64,000 nt of DNA from Spirosoma sp. KCTC 42546 (GCF_006965485.1 NZ_CP041360.1:4072501-4136500), one strand, 5' to 3'. Numbered from the stretch's first letter, positions 1 through 8,752 are shown. The notes: generated by a model from the letters alone, not told the origin. Made by a program: numbers and translations.

Positions 1-437
1 CGGTGGGCAGTTCTGAATTCTTTGATATCCCTGGGGTTACAATTACGAGTAATAGTTCGTACGTCTACACCGGCAACAATATAACGTCCGTCACTACGAC
101 ATCAACGCTTTTTCGAAACACACCCTTCACCACCACCAGCACAACAACCTATGCATTTGACACGAATGTAAATCCGTTCTATGGGGTATTTGTCATTCCT
201 AAGCTTGCGCAGTTTGCGTTTCCACCAAGCGCAAGTCTTAATGACAACACCTACTTCGGGGGACTTCGTTTTCTGTCAACGTTAAGCCAGAATAACATAC
301 TTTCTGCCATAGATGGTGGGGGAGGAGTCACCTTATATTCGTATACCTACAACGCGGCTAATCTGCCAACCAAACGCGTTACGGCCGCTGGTAATAGTGT
401 TTTGGAAACTTTATACTTCGAGTATGAAAACTACTAA
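1..437 (+). CDS. Hypothetical protein, C-terminal part (gene enters from the left edge)
   Basis: The reading frame is open to the window edge, so the true start is not visible. The last 30 residues (TLYSY-YNAANLPTKR-VTA-GNSV-ETLYFEYENY pattern) are nearly the same as the end of the next gene, so the two are tandem paralogues. Both resemble the repetitive beta-rich secreted or lipoproteins of Bacteroidota that carry short YD-like strand motifs (Y.YNAAN.PTKR). No catalytic motif is visible. It lies 45 bp upstream of its paralogue on the same strand. The function is unknown; the family resemblance is inferred from the strand pattern only. Confidence 0.7.
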   Translation, partial: VGSSEFFDIPGVTITSNSSYVYTGNNITSVTTTSTLFRNTPFTTTSTTTYAFDTNVNPFYGVFVIPKLAQFAFPPSASLNDNTYFGGLRFLSTLSQNNILSAIDGGGGVTLYSYTYNAANLPTKRVTAAGNSVLETLYFEYENY

Positions 438-482
438 GAGACAGGCCCAAGTTCAAACATAATAGCTTATTACCACAACCCT

Positions 483-1358
483 ATGAATACTACACGTTTA
501 CGTCAAGGCTTGAGCATTTTACTGCTTATTATTGGTTTTTGGGGATGCACAGATCACCGAATTCCTGTTGTTACGCCAGGAGCCAGTCGTTTACGGGTTA
601 AAACAATAACCCAGGAAGGGCCAAACGGCACATCGAAGATCAGTGCGTTCAACTACGATTCACAGGGTCGGCTGAGTTTGATTATCGGCTATCAGGCACC
701 TGATAGCAGCACCACACCCGTTGAGAACACAGTTTTTCAATACGATGGCCAAAATCGACTGACCCAGGCTCTGCACTCGGAAGTTCGACGTGGATCAAGA
801 TCTGAAACATACACGCTTGCTTATAATGCAGCAGGCCAGTTGTCGGGAATTGGTAACTCGCCCTCCACATTTGGTGTAGGTCTCCAATACAACACCCCTA
901 ATCAGATCACATATAATAAAGGAATAAATGTGGGTGGTCTTCAATCCAGCGGAGGTGGTTCGTTCACCTTTACGGGAAATAACCTGACTTCGTCTACTGA
1001 TGTATTTTCTATAATCCGCTTAGGAGGGCCTAACATACCGGTTTACAATAGGTCGATCAGTACTACCTATGCATTCGATGAGAAAATAAATCCATTTTAT
1101 GGCGCATTTGTCATTCCCGCGCCGGGTGTATTTCTTCCTCCTGCCGGTGTGGGATCATTTGGGCCTTTCTACACCTATTACGGAGGCATTGATAATCAGT
1201 TTAACTTTAGTCAGAACAATGTGGCCTCGGCTATAACCGGGGGGGGCGTTACTCTTTACTCATATCTTTACAATGCCGCTAATCTGCCAACCAAGCGTGT
1301 TACGGCCACTGGCAACAGCGTGGTGGAGACGTTGTATTTTGAGTATGAAAACTATTGA
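483..1358 (+). CDS. Putative lipoprotein, tandem paralogue of the upstream gene
   Basis: 291 residues. The N-terminus has a short basic stretch, a hydrophobic run and a lipobox ending at Cys22 (IIGFWGC), which predicts a lipoprotein. The body is rich in Ser, Thr, Asn, Tyr and Gly, with YD/RHS-like motifs such as FNYDSQGRL, FQYDGQNRL and LAYNAAGQL near residues 55-120, typical of beta-stranded extracellular proteins. The C-terminal half is collinear with the gene to the left, pointing to local duplication. No enzyme signature is seen. It probably sits on the outer membrane or in the periplasm; substrate and partner are unknown. Confidence 0.75.
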   Translation: MNTTRLRQGLSILLLIIGFWGCTDHRIPVVTPGASRLRVKTITQEGPNGTSKISAFNYDSQGRLSLIIGYQAPDSSTTPVENTVFQYDGQNRLTQALHSEVRRGSRSETYTLAYNAAGQLSGIGNSPSTFGVGLQYNTPNQITYNKGINVGGLQSSGGGSFTFTGNNLTSSTDVFSIIRLGGPNIPVYNRSISTTYAFDEKINPFYGAFVIPAPGVFLPPAGVGSFGPFYTYYGGIDNQFNFSQNNVASAITGGGVTLYSYLYNAANLPTKRVTATGNSVVETLYFEYENY

Positions 1359-1375
1359 ACGCTAGACTAACGATA

Positions 1376-1421
1376 TGTACATGCCCAAGGCACCCTTGAC
1401 AAGGAACCTTGGGCATGTACA
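1376..1421. repeat. 15-bp perfect inverted repeat after the lipoprotein pair
   Basis: The arm TGTACATGCCCAAGG (1376-1390) pairs exactly with 1407-1421 across a 16-nt loop. There is no T tract, so it is only a possible terminator for the converging genes. It lies 17 bp past the stop of the upstream lipoprotein gene. Confidence 0.75.
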
Positions 1422-1460
1422 TGTTAAGATGTCAACAAAAAGAAATGAATTTTGTGAAAT

Positions 1461-1488
1461 CATTCATCATTCATCATTCATCATTCAT
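1461..1488. repeat. 7-bp tandem repeat (CATTCAT x4) overlapping the yjbQ stop
   Basis: Four perfect copies of CATTCAT. The minus-strand gene ending at 1474 takes its last residues (MNDE) and stop codon from this array, so a change in copy number would change the protein C-terminus. Phase-variable length is possible but not shown. Confidence 0.85.
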
Positions 1489-1911
1489 CAAATCTCCCCA
1501 GGCCGTCAAAACCAGCGTCCGGCTACCGCCATCATTTCGGTGCTCGCCGAGGTAAATTCCCTGCCACGTCCCTAAATTCAGCCGTCCATTCGTGATTGGA
1601 ATCGTCACTGAATGGCCCAACATGGCCGTTTTCAGGTGGGCTGGCATATCGTCGGAGCCTTCATAGTCGTGCTGGTAATAGGGTGCATTTTCTGGTACGG
1701 TCTTATTGAAAAATCGCTCGAAATCCCCTCTTACCGTTGGGTCAGCATTTTCGTTGATGGTCAGGCTGGCCGATGTATGCTGGATGAAGACCTGTAATAT
1801 CCCTGTTCGAATCTGCTGTAAGGCCGTAAATTCCCGTTCAATACTACGAGTTATCAAGTGGAAACCGCGTGGGTAGGGTGGTAAATGAATCGTATGTTGA
1901 ATGATCGTCAT
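1474..1911 (-). CDS. yjbQ: YjbQ/UPF0047 family protein (secondary thiamine-phosphate synthase-like)
   Basis: 145 residues, full family length. Typical motifs are present: an HTSASLTINENADP block near residues 47-60, a second-half HxxxxLGHSVTIPI-like block, and GTWQGIYLGEHR near residues 115-126. Family members have weak thiamine-phosphate synthase activity and bind a metal through conserved His residues; the real role is debated. It is cytosolic. It is transcribed toward the lipoprotein genes, with a hairpin and a 7-bp repeat array between. The last four residues come from that array, an oddity of this copy. Confidence 0.9.
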   Translation of the reverse strand: MTIIQHTIHLPPYPRGFHLITRSIEREFTALQQIRTGILQVFIQHTSASLTINENADPTVRGDFERFFNKTVPENAPYYQHDYEGSDDMPAHLKTAMLGHSVTIPITNGRLNLGTWQGIYLGEHRNDGGSRTLVLTAWGDLMNDE

Positions 1912-1999
1912 GGGAAAGGGGAGTAGTTCATTTGTGGAAGAATAACTATCTTAGGGAGCAATCAGTTTGTCATTCCAGAAGGCTTCTATTTCTGAAAAA

Positions 2000-2860
2000 A
2001 TGAGGATTATGCCCTTTGGGAAGTGCTTGATGACCATCATACACTTCCTGCTGTTTTGTTTATTCCATCCATACGTTCACGCACAGGCGGATACTACAAT
2101 ACGTAGCAAACTTGCCTATACGGTGCGTCATGAGTTTGCCGATTATGACGAAGAGATTTTGTACTACGGTAAACATGATCAGTATTTTACCGTTCGGATT
2201 TATCGAAAAAATGGCGTATTGTTCCGAACCGATTCCTACATCGTATTACCCAAAACGCTCTCAAATGGGTTCCAATTAGATAGTATCAGCCGGATTGCTC
2301 ATCATGGGCCAACTAAAATCATGTACCCGTCGGGTCAGGTATATGTGAGCTGCGAATATAAAGAGAATATACTGCACGGGCCTTTTATGGCCTTTTATGA
2401 GGACGGTACTATTAAGCGCAAGGATTTCTACCGACATGGGCGCCTTAGTCGGAGTCAGTGCTATTCGCTGGAGGGGAATATACAAAAATGCGAACCCTTT
2501 TATCAGGCCGCTAAATTTCTGGGTAAAACACAGGATCTACAGGCGTATTTAAATCAGAAATTAAGCTCAGTTCTGGATGGGGAGCGTGTCCGGCGAGTCA
2601 ATGCATCATTAACAATTAACGAGATTGGGCAGGTCATTCGGGTGAGTGTGTCCGTTTATACGGCGCCATATGCTGAAAGTCAGGTCCCGATAGTTGGGAA
2701 TTATGTACAGCAGATTATTCGTAATATGCCTGAATGGATGCCCGATCAGTTTAACTGGAAACCCGCTGTCAATGACGGCAAAACGATTACATCGACTTGC
2801 ATCATGACGATATTCAGAACAAATGGGGGGATTCAGTATAATCTGTTCTATCGAATGTAA
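2000..2860 (+). CDS. Secreted MORN-like repeat protein with TonB-C-like tail
   Basis: I chose the ATG at 2000 rather than an upstream TTG at 1967, because the ATG is followed directly by a signal peptide (LMTIIHFLLFCLF..HAQA). The middle shows MORN-variant toxin-type repeats: YPSGQVYVSCEYKENILHG and FYEDGTIKRKDFYRHGRL near residues 110-145. Such repeats are common in Bacteroidota antitoxin-like or exported proteins. The C-terminal 100 residues (LTINEIGQVIRVSV, then a later IRNMPEWMP) resemble the TonB C-terminal fold found in energy-transduction-like proteins. It stands alone between yjbQ and the converging pirin gene. No precise function can be given. Confidence 0.75.
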   Translation: MRIMPFGKCLMTIIHFLLFCLFHPYVHAQADTTIRSKLAYTVRHEFADYDEEILYYGKHDQYFTVRIYRKNGVLFRTDSYIVLPKTLSNGFQLDSISRIAHHGPTKIMYPSGQVYVSCEYKENILHGPFMAFYEDGTIKRKDFYRHGRLSRSQCYSLEGNIQKCEPFYQAAKFLGKTQDLQAYLNQKLSSVLDGERVRRVNASLTINEIGQVIRVSVSVYTAPYAESQVPIVGNYVQQIIRNMPEWMPDQFNWKPAVNDGKTITSTCIMTIFRTNGGIQYNLFYRM

Positions 2861-2870
2861 CAGAGGCTGT

Positions 2871-3587
2871 TTAAAGAGGAACTTCCAGTATCATAAGTAC
2901 CGCATCGTTGGATAGAGCTTCGAACTCCACTTCTCCATTGTGTATAGTTGTCAACGCCAGACCATCCCGTGCGTGTAAAAGCCTGTTCTGAACCTCAAAA
3001 GCACCACTCAGAATAAATACAAAAACTCCATTTGTGGTATCGGTTATGGAATAAACATCGTCTTTCCTGCCATCATACGTACCAATAAAGCTATGCCATT
3101 GAGCGTACCCATGCTGACCTGCTTCGTGTATTGAGAAAAGGGGGAGGAGTTTATTTTTATTGGTGAGGTCAAACTGAGTTTGGTGCCCTTCAGGGGTGAA
3201 CTTGCTTGACTGATTGGTGAGCCAAATCTCTAAAAAATTGATAAGCTCAGTCTCGTAAGGATTACTGATTTCGTATTTCATGGCGGCCGACAGCGATAAA
3301 GTCTGAGCCTGTCCCGCTTCCAGAAAACCAGTTCCAATAGGGCTATTGTATTCCAGACCACCAACTAGCGGAAGAAGGATAACATCGGTATTTAGCTCAA
3401 CCTGCATGCCGATACGACAGCCAGCTTTAAGGGTGTTATCATTCAGTAGCTGTAATGCGCCGAAAGGCGTTCTGCTTTCCTCAAGATAGGTGCCAAAATT
3501 AAAGCCGTGAAAACTTCGAAAATAATCAGCTTGTGAGCAGCCTCGCTGATCGGACAAATACAGTTGAGCCTGAGTTTGTGTATCCAT
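2871..3587 (-). CDS. Pirin-like bicupin family protein
   Basis: 238 residues. The N-terminal cupin is of the pirin/YhaK type (FRSFHGFNFGTYLEESRTPFGALQLLNDNTL; NTDVILLPLVGG), followed by a second cupin half with IHEAGQHGYAQWHSFIGTY and FVFILSGAFEVQNRLLHARDGLAL. The usual pirin metal-binding HxHxxxE/H set is poorly conserved here, so a quercetinase-like activity should not be assumed. It is cytosolic. Its stop is 10 bp from the converging gene. The hypothetical gene immediately upstream (6 bp gap) is probably co-transcribed with it. Confidence 0.75.
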   Translation of the reverse strand: MDTQTQAQLYLSDQRGCSQADYFRSFHGFNFGTYLEESRTPFGALQLLNDNTLKAGCRIGMQVELNTDVILLPLVGGLEYNSPIGTGFLEAGQAQTLSLSAAMKYEISNPYETELINFLEIWLTNQSSKFTPEGHQTQFDLTNKNKLLPLFSIHEAGQHGYAQWHSFIGTYDGRKDDVYSITDTTNGVFVFILSGAFEVQNRLLHARDGLALTTIHNGEVEFEALSNDAVLMILEVPL

Positions 3588-3593
3588 AAGACC

Positions 3594-4121
3594 TTACTTT
3601 GAAAAATTCGGTAACTGCAAAGACGAAATGCTCAGATAAGGCTGTAGCGCAATCAGGTCGGTTTCCACTTCGTTGCCAGCCTGTAAGGCATCAAGCTGGT
3701 CGCCATAAGCAATCAGGAACCGATCGGAAAAGGTATCGATCCAGGTAAGCGGTTCGCTGTAAAAGATGATGGCAATTTTGTGGGCATTTTTATTCTGCAC
3801 GTGCGACTGTATAATCTCGAATTTGAATTGCGTAAAAGGAAGGCACAGTTTACCGGAGCTATTGACAATATCAGGAATGAGTTTGTTTAACTGACGAATG
3901 TAGCCAATAGCAGCCCCACTGGTCAGGTGATGGAGTCGGTCGGCATTGGGGACGTTATCCAGTAATTCCTGAAACGTACTGTATTTGTTTTCCTGATTAT
4001 AGAATTGAGCCTGCATATAAAACTCCAGGTAGGTATCCTCAAAAACGAACTTGTCCCACGGTTTCTGGGAGGTTACGTCAATGATTTTCCGATAACTCAG
4101 GCGAATAAGTCCTTTTATCAT
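3594..4121 (-). CDS. Hypothetical cytosolic protein upstream of the pirin gene
   Basis: The frame is open from 4169, but its first 16 codons lie in an inverted repeat (4146-4217) that behaves as an intergenic element elsewhere. I therefore start at the second Met (4121), giving about 175 residues. The protein has mixed alpha/beta character with many aromatics, no signal peptide and no recognised motif. It ends 6 bp before the pirin-like gene on the same strand, which suggests one transcript. The function is unknown. Confidence 0.6.
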   Translation of the reverse strand: MIKGLIRLSYRKIIDVTSQKPWDKFVFEDTYLEFYMQAQFYNQENKYSTFQELLDNVPNADRLHHLTSGAAIGYIRQLNKLIPDIVNSSGKLCLPFTQFKFEIIQSHVQNKNAHKIAIIFYSEPLTWIDTFSDRFLIAYGDQLDALQAGNEVETDLIALQPYLSISSLQLPNFSK

Positions 4122-4145
4122 AGTAGAGACACCATCTGGTATGTC

Positions 4146-4217
4146 TAAACACTGAGCCACAGAGAACAATGAAAAAAATAGTCTAAAAACTCTGTATTCT
4201 CTGTGACTCAGTGTTTA
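4146..4217. repeat. Intergenic inverted repeat, 21-bp arms
   Basis: Arms 4146-4166 and 4197-4217 pair at 20 of 21 positions around a 30-nt loop. The phrase (ACTGAG.CACAGAGAA) belongs to the same style of intergenic repeat seen at about 15 other places in this window. It lies between the dioxygenase and the hypothetical gene. Confidence 0.85.
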
Positions 4218-4223
4218 ACGTAA

Positions 4224-4976
4224 TTACGCGCTGACAACAATTGTATGGGTGAGTGTGTAGCCGCCAGAGATACTCCCCGAAACGGTCGCTAACTCCGTGG
4301 TGAAACCATCCGAGAATACATTATCAGATTCGTTCTTCGTATCCTGTACCCCTTTCGTATAGCCATACGACTGGGCTGTTGTATACACCGTGGTCGTTAT
4401 ATCATACGGGAACGCTATTTGTGTAACCAACAGCGACTTCCCGGCGGAATTATAAATATGAACGTGAATGTGCGGGGCTCTGCCCGAATACCAGCCCGGA
4501 AAAATTGAGGTAAATGAAGCTAAGCCATTGGCATCGGTCGTCTGCCGACCCCGTAGAAAATCGACCGTCGTGAAATTCACACTCTGCATACCCGTTCCAC
4601 CGTATTCTGAATAATAGCCGTCTTTATCGCAATGCCAGACATCGACCAGTGCACCCGATAAAGCCGCACAACTGCTATTCGCATTTTTGATGGTGATGTT
4701 CATGGTAAACGCGACTCCTGTCCGACCATCCGTAATGTCTTTCCGTACGAAATTGGCAGGCACTTTTGTTGGGAAAGGCCCTTCGGTTTCACTGGGGGTA
4801 ACGGAACAATTACTGGACGAACTGCCATTGGTTGAACCGGTTGATGTTGACGTGCCAGTTGTTGTGGTTGAAACCGGATCAACTGTCGACGATGAGCAAC
4901 CACCAACGAGTGGTGTAACGGCTGCGATGCCGAGTAAACTACCGAAACCACGTTTCAAAAATTCGTTGCGTTCCAT
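4224..4976 (-). CDS. Exported intradiol ring-cleavage dioxygenase-like lipoprotein
   Basis: 250 residues. The N-terminus (FLKRGFGSLLGIAAVTPLVGGC) is a signal with a Cys27 lipobox, followed by a Ser/Thr linker. The catalytic domain begins with the family motif ETEGPFP. It keeps the expected non-haem Fe(III) ligand context: a Tyr in DGYYSEY (near residue 123) and Tyr plus two His in WYSGRAPHIHVH (near 165-176). The protocatechuate 3,4-dioxygenase fold opens catechol rings. Membrane-anchored versions in Bacteroidota have undefined substrates, so aromatic degradation is inferred only. It is flanked by an intergenic inverted repeat and the LytTR operon. Confidence 0.85.
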   Translation of the reverse strand: MERNEFLKRGFGSLLGIAAVTPLVGGCSSSTVDPVSTTTTGTSTSTGSTNGSSSSNCSVTPSETEGPFPTKVPANFVRKDITDGRTGVAFTMNITIKNANSSCAALSGALVDVWHCDKDGYYSEYGGTGMQSVNFTTVDFLRGRQTTDANGLASFTSIFPGWYSGRAPHIHVHIYNSAGKSLLVTQIAFPYDITTTVYTTAQSYGYTKGVQDTKNESDNVFSDGFTTELATVSGSISGGYTLTHTIVVSA

Positions 4977-5094
4977 ACTAAAAGAGAAAACAGGGATTTG
5001 ATGTATAGTAGTTTGTACGCAACGGTCCGGGCGAATGTTGCTTTTCCAGAGGGGTTTGCGGTAAACGCACGGATTGTGTCGGTAAATAAAACGT

Positions 5095-5838
5095 TTATTG
5101 GCCTAACCGATTGAGCAGGTCGGCCTCGTAACTAGAACCAATCGGGATCTCATGCCCGGCTACTAGAATAGTTTTGTTCCGTATGGCCTCAATACGTGTC
5201 AAGGGCACAATATAGGAACGATGTACCCGACAAAACTCATGGTTGGGAAGCCGTTCCATCATCACTTTCAGGGTCATGCGGGCTACAAGTGGGCGGGGCA
5301 CACTAGCCTGGTTCCGGCCGTCTTTATCGGTCCGGAGATGAATTTTAACATAATCATCTAAGCCCTCAATGAACAGAATATCGGCTAAGGCAATCTTGTG
5401 AAGGCTATAGTCAGCCCGAACGTACAAATAGGCTTCGCTGGCTTTGTCAGAACGTTGCTGCCACCGGTATAAATCAGCCGCTTTATTGGCAGCTTGTAAA
5501 AAACGATCAAACGTAAACGGTTTCAATAAGTAGTCGACCGCGTTCAGTGTAAACCCTTCTACGGCAAATTCAGCGTACGCCGTCGTAAAAATAACCATCA
5601 GCGGCTGCGACTCATTTGCCGATGTAGACCCAATTACTTTATAAAAATCAATCCCAGACATGGAAGGCATATTGATGTCCAGAAATAACAGGTCGACCGG
5701 GAATTGCTCCAGGTACTTCAGGGCCTCATCGGTGCGCGTAAAGGTTTTTTGTAAGTCAATAAAGTCCACTTGCTGGCAGAAGTGGGCCAGGACCCGTAAG
5801 GCCGGGGGTTCATCATCTAGAGCAATGGCGCGAATCAT
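5095..5838 (-). CDS. LytTR-family response regulator
   Basis: 247 residues. The receiver domain (1-120) has the acidic pair near residues 8-9, the phospho-acceptor Asp in LLFLDINMPSMSG (near 54) and Lys in LLKPF (near 107). The LytTR DNA-binding domain follows, with FIEGLDDYVKIHL and HRSYIVPLTRIEAI. It is the partner of the histidine kinase upstream; the genes overlap by 4 nt. Such pairs typically regulate membrane or exopolysaccharide functions in Bacteroidota. The target genes are unknown. Confidence 0.93.
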   Translation of the reverse strand: MIRAIALDDEPPALRVLAHFCQQVDFIDLQKTFTRTDEALKYLEQFPVDLLFLDINMPSMSGIDFYKVIGSTSANESQPLMVIFTTAYAEFAVEGFTLNAVDYLLKPFTFDRFLQAANKAADLYRWQQRSDKASEAYLYVRADYSLHKIALADILFIEGLDDYVKIHLRTDKDGRNQASVPRPLVARMTLKVMMERLPNHEFCRVHRSYIVPLTRIEAIRNKTILVAGHEIPIGSSYEADLLNRLGQ

Positions 5839-6944
5839 GACAAGGTAATGGATAAATCGATGGTAAAGGTATCGGGTTTGTCGCTGATAACCAGTTGATG
5901 CCGCTCAGGATAGAGGAGTTGCAAACGAGCTTTGGTATTGGTTAACCCAATGCCACTGGCCACCGCCGTTGGCTGGAATACCCGAACCTTATTATTAGCT
6001 ACGTGGCAGTGCAGTTCATCACCAGTAATCGAGATGTGGATTTGAATGGTGGAGGGCTCTTCGGGACTTACGCCGTATTTAAATGCGTTTTCGATAAAGG
6101 AAATCAGAAGGAGTGGGACAATTTGCCTTCCATTGGCCTGTCCCTCGACCGTAAAATCAATTTGTGCGGTATCACCCAAGCGCAGTTGTTGCAAAGCAAT
6201 ATACTGACCAATGTAGTCTAGTTCGTTTATGAGCGAAACCTGATTTTCCTGCGATTCCTGAATGACGTATCGCAGAAATGAGGATAGTTTGATCAGGGCA
6301 TCGGCCGTTTGGGGCGATTCGATGATAGCCAGCGAATAAATGCTATTGAGCGTATTAAACAGAAAATGAGGATTAATCTGTGCCTTTAAATAAGAGAGCT
6401 GTGTCTGAATTTTTTCCCGTTCGGTTTCGCGCCAACGGTTATTTACACGCAGGGCAAGCGCCAGGAGAAAGCCGACCAGCGTCAAAAAAAACGTTTGACT
6501 GAGTTCTGATGGTAGCCCCGGTTGTTCGGGCCTTGCCCCCTGATAATTGCCATCCGGAATGGGCGGTTGTGGTCCATCTGGAAACGAAGGTGGTGGCCTA
6601 TGCTCCAGTTGATAAGGTGGCGGACCTGGTTGCTGGGTTGGAGGTACTAACCCATTTCGATTGATAACGACCAGCGCGCTCTCAATGAGTAGAAAGCAAC
6701 CCAACGAGCCGAGGGCATAGAGGCTGTACTTCCGGTGAAAATATAGCTTTGGAATCAGGATATAATAATTGGCGTAAAAAAAGGCAATCGTCAGCAGGTA
6801 CGAGACCAGATTGCGCTGCTCGTGCGGATTGTGGGGGAGCTCGGTTAGTTTTGCAACCCCATTTGATGCAAAGATATAAGGGAGTGCCAGAAAGGTTAGA
6901 CAACCCAGTAGGTGAATGGTAAGGCGCGAAATCCGGGTATTCAT
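5835..6944 (-). CDS. LytS-type sensor histidine kinase
   Basis: 369 residues. Membrane segments lie near residues 9-28, 46-64, 74-94 and 150-166. A Pro-rich loop (PPTQQPGPPP...) lies between the last two. The His-kinase domain has the phospho-acceptor in LKAQINPHFLFNTLNSI (near residue 195), followed by an HATPase region with ENAFKYGV (N box) and SGIGLTNTKARL (G box). It autophosphorylates and passes phosphate to the LytTR regulator encoded downstream with a 4-nt ATGA overlap. The Pro-rich loop is probably the extracytoplasmic sensor, which is an inference. Confidence 0.92.
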   Translation of the reverse strand: MNTRISRLTIHLLGCLTFLALPYIFASNGVAKLTELPHNPHEQRNLVSYLLTIAFFYANYYILIPKLYFHRKYSLYALGSLGCFLLIESALVVINRNGLVPPTQQPGPPPYQLEHRPPPSFPDGPQPPIPDGNYQGARPEQPGLPSELSQTFFLTLVGFLLALALRVNNRWRETEREKIQTQLSYLKAQINPHFLFNTLNSIYSLAIIESPQTADALIKLSSFLRYVIQESQENQVSLINELDYIGQYIALQQLRLGDTAQIDFTVEGQANGRQIVPLLLISFIENAFKYGVSPEEPSTIQIHISITGDELHCHVANNKVRVFQPTAVASGIGLTNTKARLQLLYPERHQLVISDKPDTFTIDLSITLS

Positions 6945-7037
6945 GGAGGGAAATTACTCCTGAATCAGCTAAATCAATTACATAGTAATCGGAATTGGGG
7001 CAAGAGGGCAGAATGTGCCGGTAAATAGAACAATCAA

Positions 7038-7628
7038 TTACATCACCCGCCCTGAATTCTCACTGACAAAGGCACCCCAGGCCCCTTTTTTGGTCTTTTT
7101 GCCAGGGGCAACCGGTAGGGCATTTTCGTGAAAGTGATGGCAAATGGCAATGGCTAGTGCATCCGTAGCATCGAAAAACTGAGGGTCTAAGCTTTCTTTC
7201 AGTAAGTGACCAACCATTTGAGAAACCTGATCTTTGGTGGCATTTCCATTTCCCGTCACGGATTGTTTAATTCGTCTCGGGGCATACTCCACAATGGGAA
7301 TATTTCGGGATAATGCAGCGGCCATTACTACGCCCTGCGCCCGACCCAGCTTGAGCATGGCCTGTACATTTTTGCCGAAAAACGGGTCTTCAATTGCCAT
7401 CTCATCCGGGTGGTATTCCTCAATCAACCGGATGATGGTTTCGTAGAGTTTCTGAAGCTTCAGTTGATAGGTGCTATATTTGGACAACTGAACCACACCA
7501 TACTGAATCATGGTCATGACGCCTGCTTTCACCGAAATGATGCCATAACCAGCAACTTGGGTTCCAGGATCGACACCAAGAATAATTTTTTCTTTGGTGA
7601 GGGTAGATGAAATAGGCGTGATAATCAT
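7038..7628 (-). CDS. ruvC: Holliday junction resolvase RuvC
   Basis: 196 residues; the family is usually 160-190. The catalytic acidic residues are visible: Asp in ILGVDPGTQVAGYG (near 20), Glu in MAIEDPFFGKN (near 80) and the pair in FDATDALAIAICHHFH (near 155). It cleaves four-way junctions made by RuvAB-driven branch migration. The C-terminal extension (KKTKKGAWGAFVSE) is basic and lineage-specific. It is divergent from the flippase-like gene, with 32 bp between start codons, so both promoters must be in that short gap or inside the genes. Confidence 0.95.
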   Translation of the reverse strand: MIITPISSTLTKEKIILGVDPGTQVAGYGIISVKAGVMTMIQYGVVQLSKYSTYQLKLQKLYETIIRLIEEYHPDEMAIEDPFFGKNVQAMLKLGRAQGVVMAAALSRNIPIVEYAPRRIKQSVTGNGNATKDQVSQMVGHLLKESLDPQFFDATDALAIAICHHFHENALPVAPGKKTKKGAWGAFVSENSGRVM

Positions 7629-7660
7629 GAATTGGGCGTTAGGCTCTTGTACAAAGTAAC

Positions 7661-8653
7661 GTGTTCTCCTACGTTTTGTCGCTTAAACCAGATAAAAAAA
7701 TCATCTTTTGGGCCAAAATCGTCGTTTTTGCCGGGCTCGTAGCCTATATCGGTTATGTAGTACGGCAACAACCCTTCAATTGGGAGACGGTTCAAACGCA
7801 ACTTCGCTCGGTTGAGAACCCTGAACGCTGGGTAGCTGGTTTACTGCTATTAACCCCAATTAATTGGGGATTTGAGGCTATAAAATGGCAGATTCTACTC
7901 CAACGGGTTGAAAAAATATCATTCTGGGAGGCTTACCAGGGCGTTTTAACCGGGCTGACATTAGGATTTGCCTTGCCCGCCCAATTAGGCGATACGGCCG
8001 GACGGATTCTGTCGCTTCGTTCCAATCGAGCCGAAGCAATTGGTGCTTCTTTGGTGTCGGGTGGTATGCAGTTCTATGTCGCCCTGGTATTTGGCGCTGT
8101 CGCCTGGGCGCACCATCTGACGGTTGCACCGGAGCGAAATACGCCAACCGGGCAGTGGCTGCTTATTATTTTGAGTGTACTGTCGTTAGGAGGAGTCTGG
8201 TTTGGGTTGGTTCGTCGCAGACTGGTTGAATGGGTTTCCACCCGACCAGCATTGGCGCGCTTTGCAACCTATTGGCAGGTAGCCGGCTTGTATTCAGACT
8301 CAGAAATTGGGTTTGCCCTGAGCGCAGCAACGGTTCGGTACCTGGTTTTTTCGGCGCAGTTCTACTTCGCCCTACGACTGGTAGGTATCCTGTTGCCGCT
8401 AGATAGCTCAGCTTCGGGCATTGGACTGGTTTTTCTGGTAAAAACCGTAACCCCTGCCTTCAACCTGTTGAGTGATCTGGGCGTTCGGGAAGCGGCATCC
8501 TTGTGGGTATTCGCGCCATTTGACCAGGGCGATGGATTGGTTGCGGCTCCTGTACTGCTTACCGCAACGCTGACCCTTTGGTTTGCCAATATTCTGACTC
8601 CTGTACTGGTTGGATTAATCTGGGTATGGAAAATTAAGGTTAAGCATTTATAG
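7661..8653 (+). CDS. Flippase-like membrane protein (LPG synthase TM domain, UPF0104)
   Basis: 330 residues starting with GTG at 7661. Seven to eight hydrophobic segments span the protein. The UPF0104/AglD-like core is visible: GLTLGFALPAQLGDTAGRI near residues 97-115 and LLSDLGVREAASLWVF near residues 267-282. Related proteins flip or modify lipid-linked substrates in the inner membrane. No aminoacyltransferase domain is attached. It is followed by two glycosyltransferases and a deacetylase on the same strand, suggesting a joint role in envelope glycolipid or polysaccharide assembly. Confidence 0.8.
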   Translation: MFSYVLSLKPDKKIIFWAKIVVFAGLVAYIGYVVRQQPFNWETVQTQLRSVENPERWVAGLLLLTPINWGFEAIKWQILLQRVEKISFWEAYQGVLTGLTLGFALPAQLGDTAGRILSLRSNRAEAIGASLVSGGMQFYVALVFGAVAWAHHLTVAPERNTPTGQWLLIILSVLSLGGVWFGLVRRRLVEWVSTRPALARFATYWQVAGLYSDSEIGFALSAATVRYLVFSAQFYFALRLVGILLPLDSSASGIGLVFLVKTVTPAFNLLSDLGVREAASLWVFAPFDQGDGLVAAPVLLTATLTLWFANILTPVLVGLIWVWKIKVKHL

Positions 8654-8712
8654 CCATTTTTTATCATTCGCATGGCGTCATTCTTGGCGTAAACCCCGAT
8701 AGACTAACACAA

Positions 8713-8752
8713 AATGACAATCAATGACTATTAATGACAATCAATGACTATT
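8713..8752 (+). repeat. Perfect 20-bp tandem duplication covering the GT2 start codon
   Basis: Two exact copies (8713-8732, 8733-8752). Each contains ATGACTATT. Only the second ATG (8744) opens the glycosyltransferase frame; the first meets a stop after seven codons. A contraction would leave the gene intact but change its 5' context. Confidence 0.9.

Noticed and set aside
1461..1488. Short repeats as a CRISPR array
   Set aside because: Seven-base tandem units without spacers. No array with regular repeats and unique spacers was seen anywhere in the window, and there are no cas genes.
4687..5001. 104-codon plus-strand frame opposite the dioxygenase gene
   Set aside because: It is antisense to a gene with clear catalytic motifs and has no family features.
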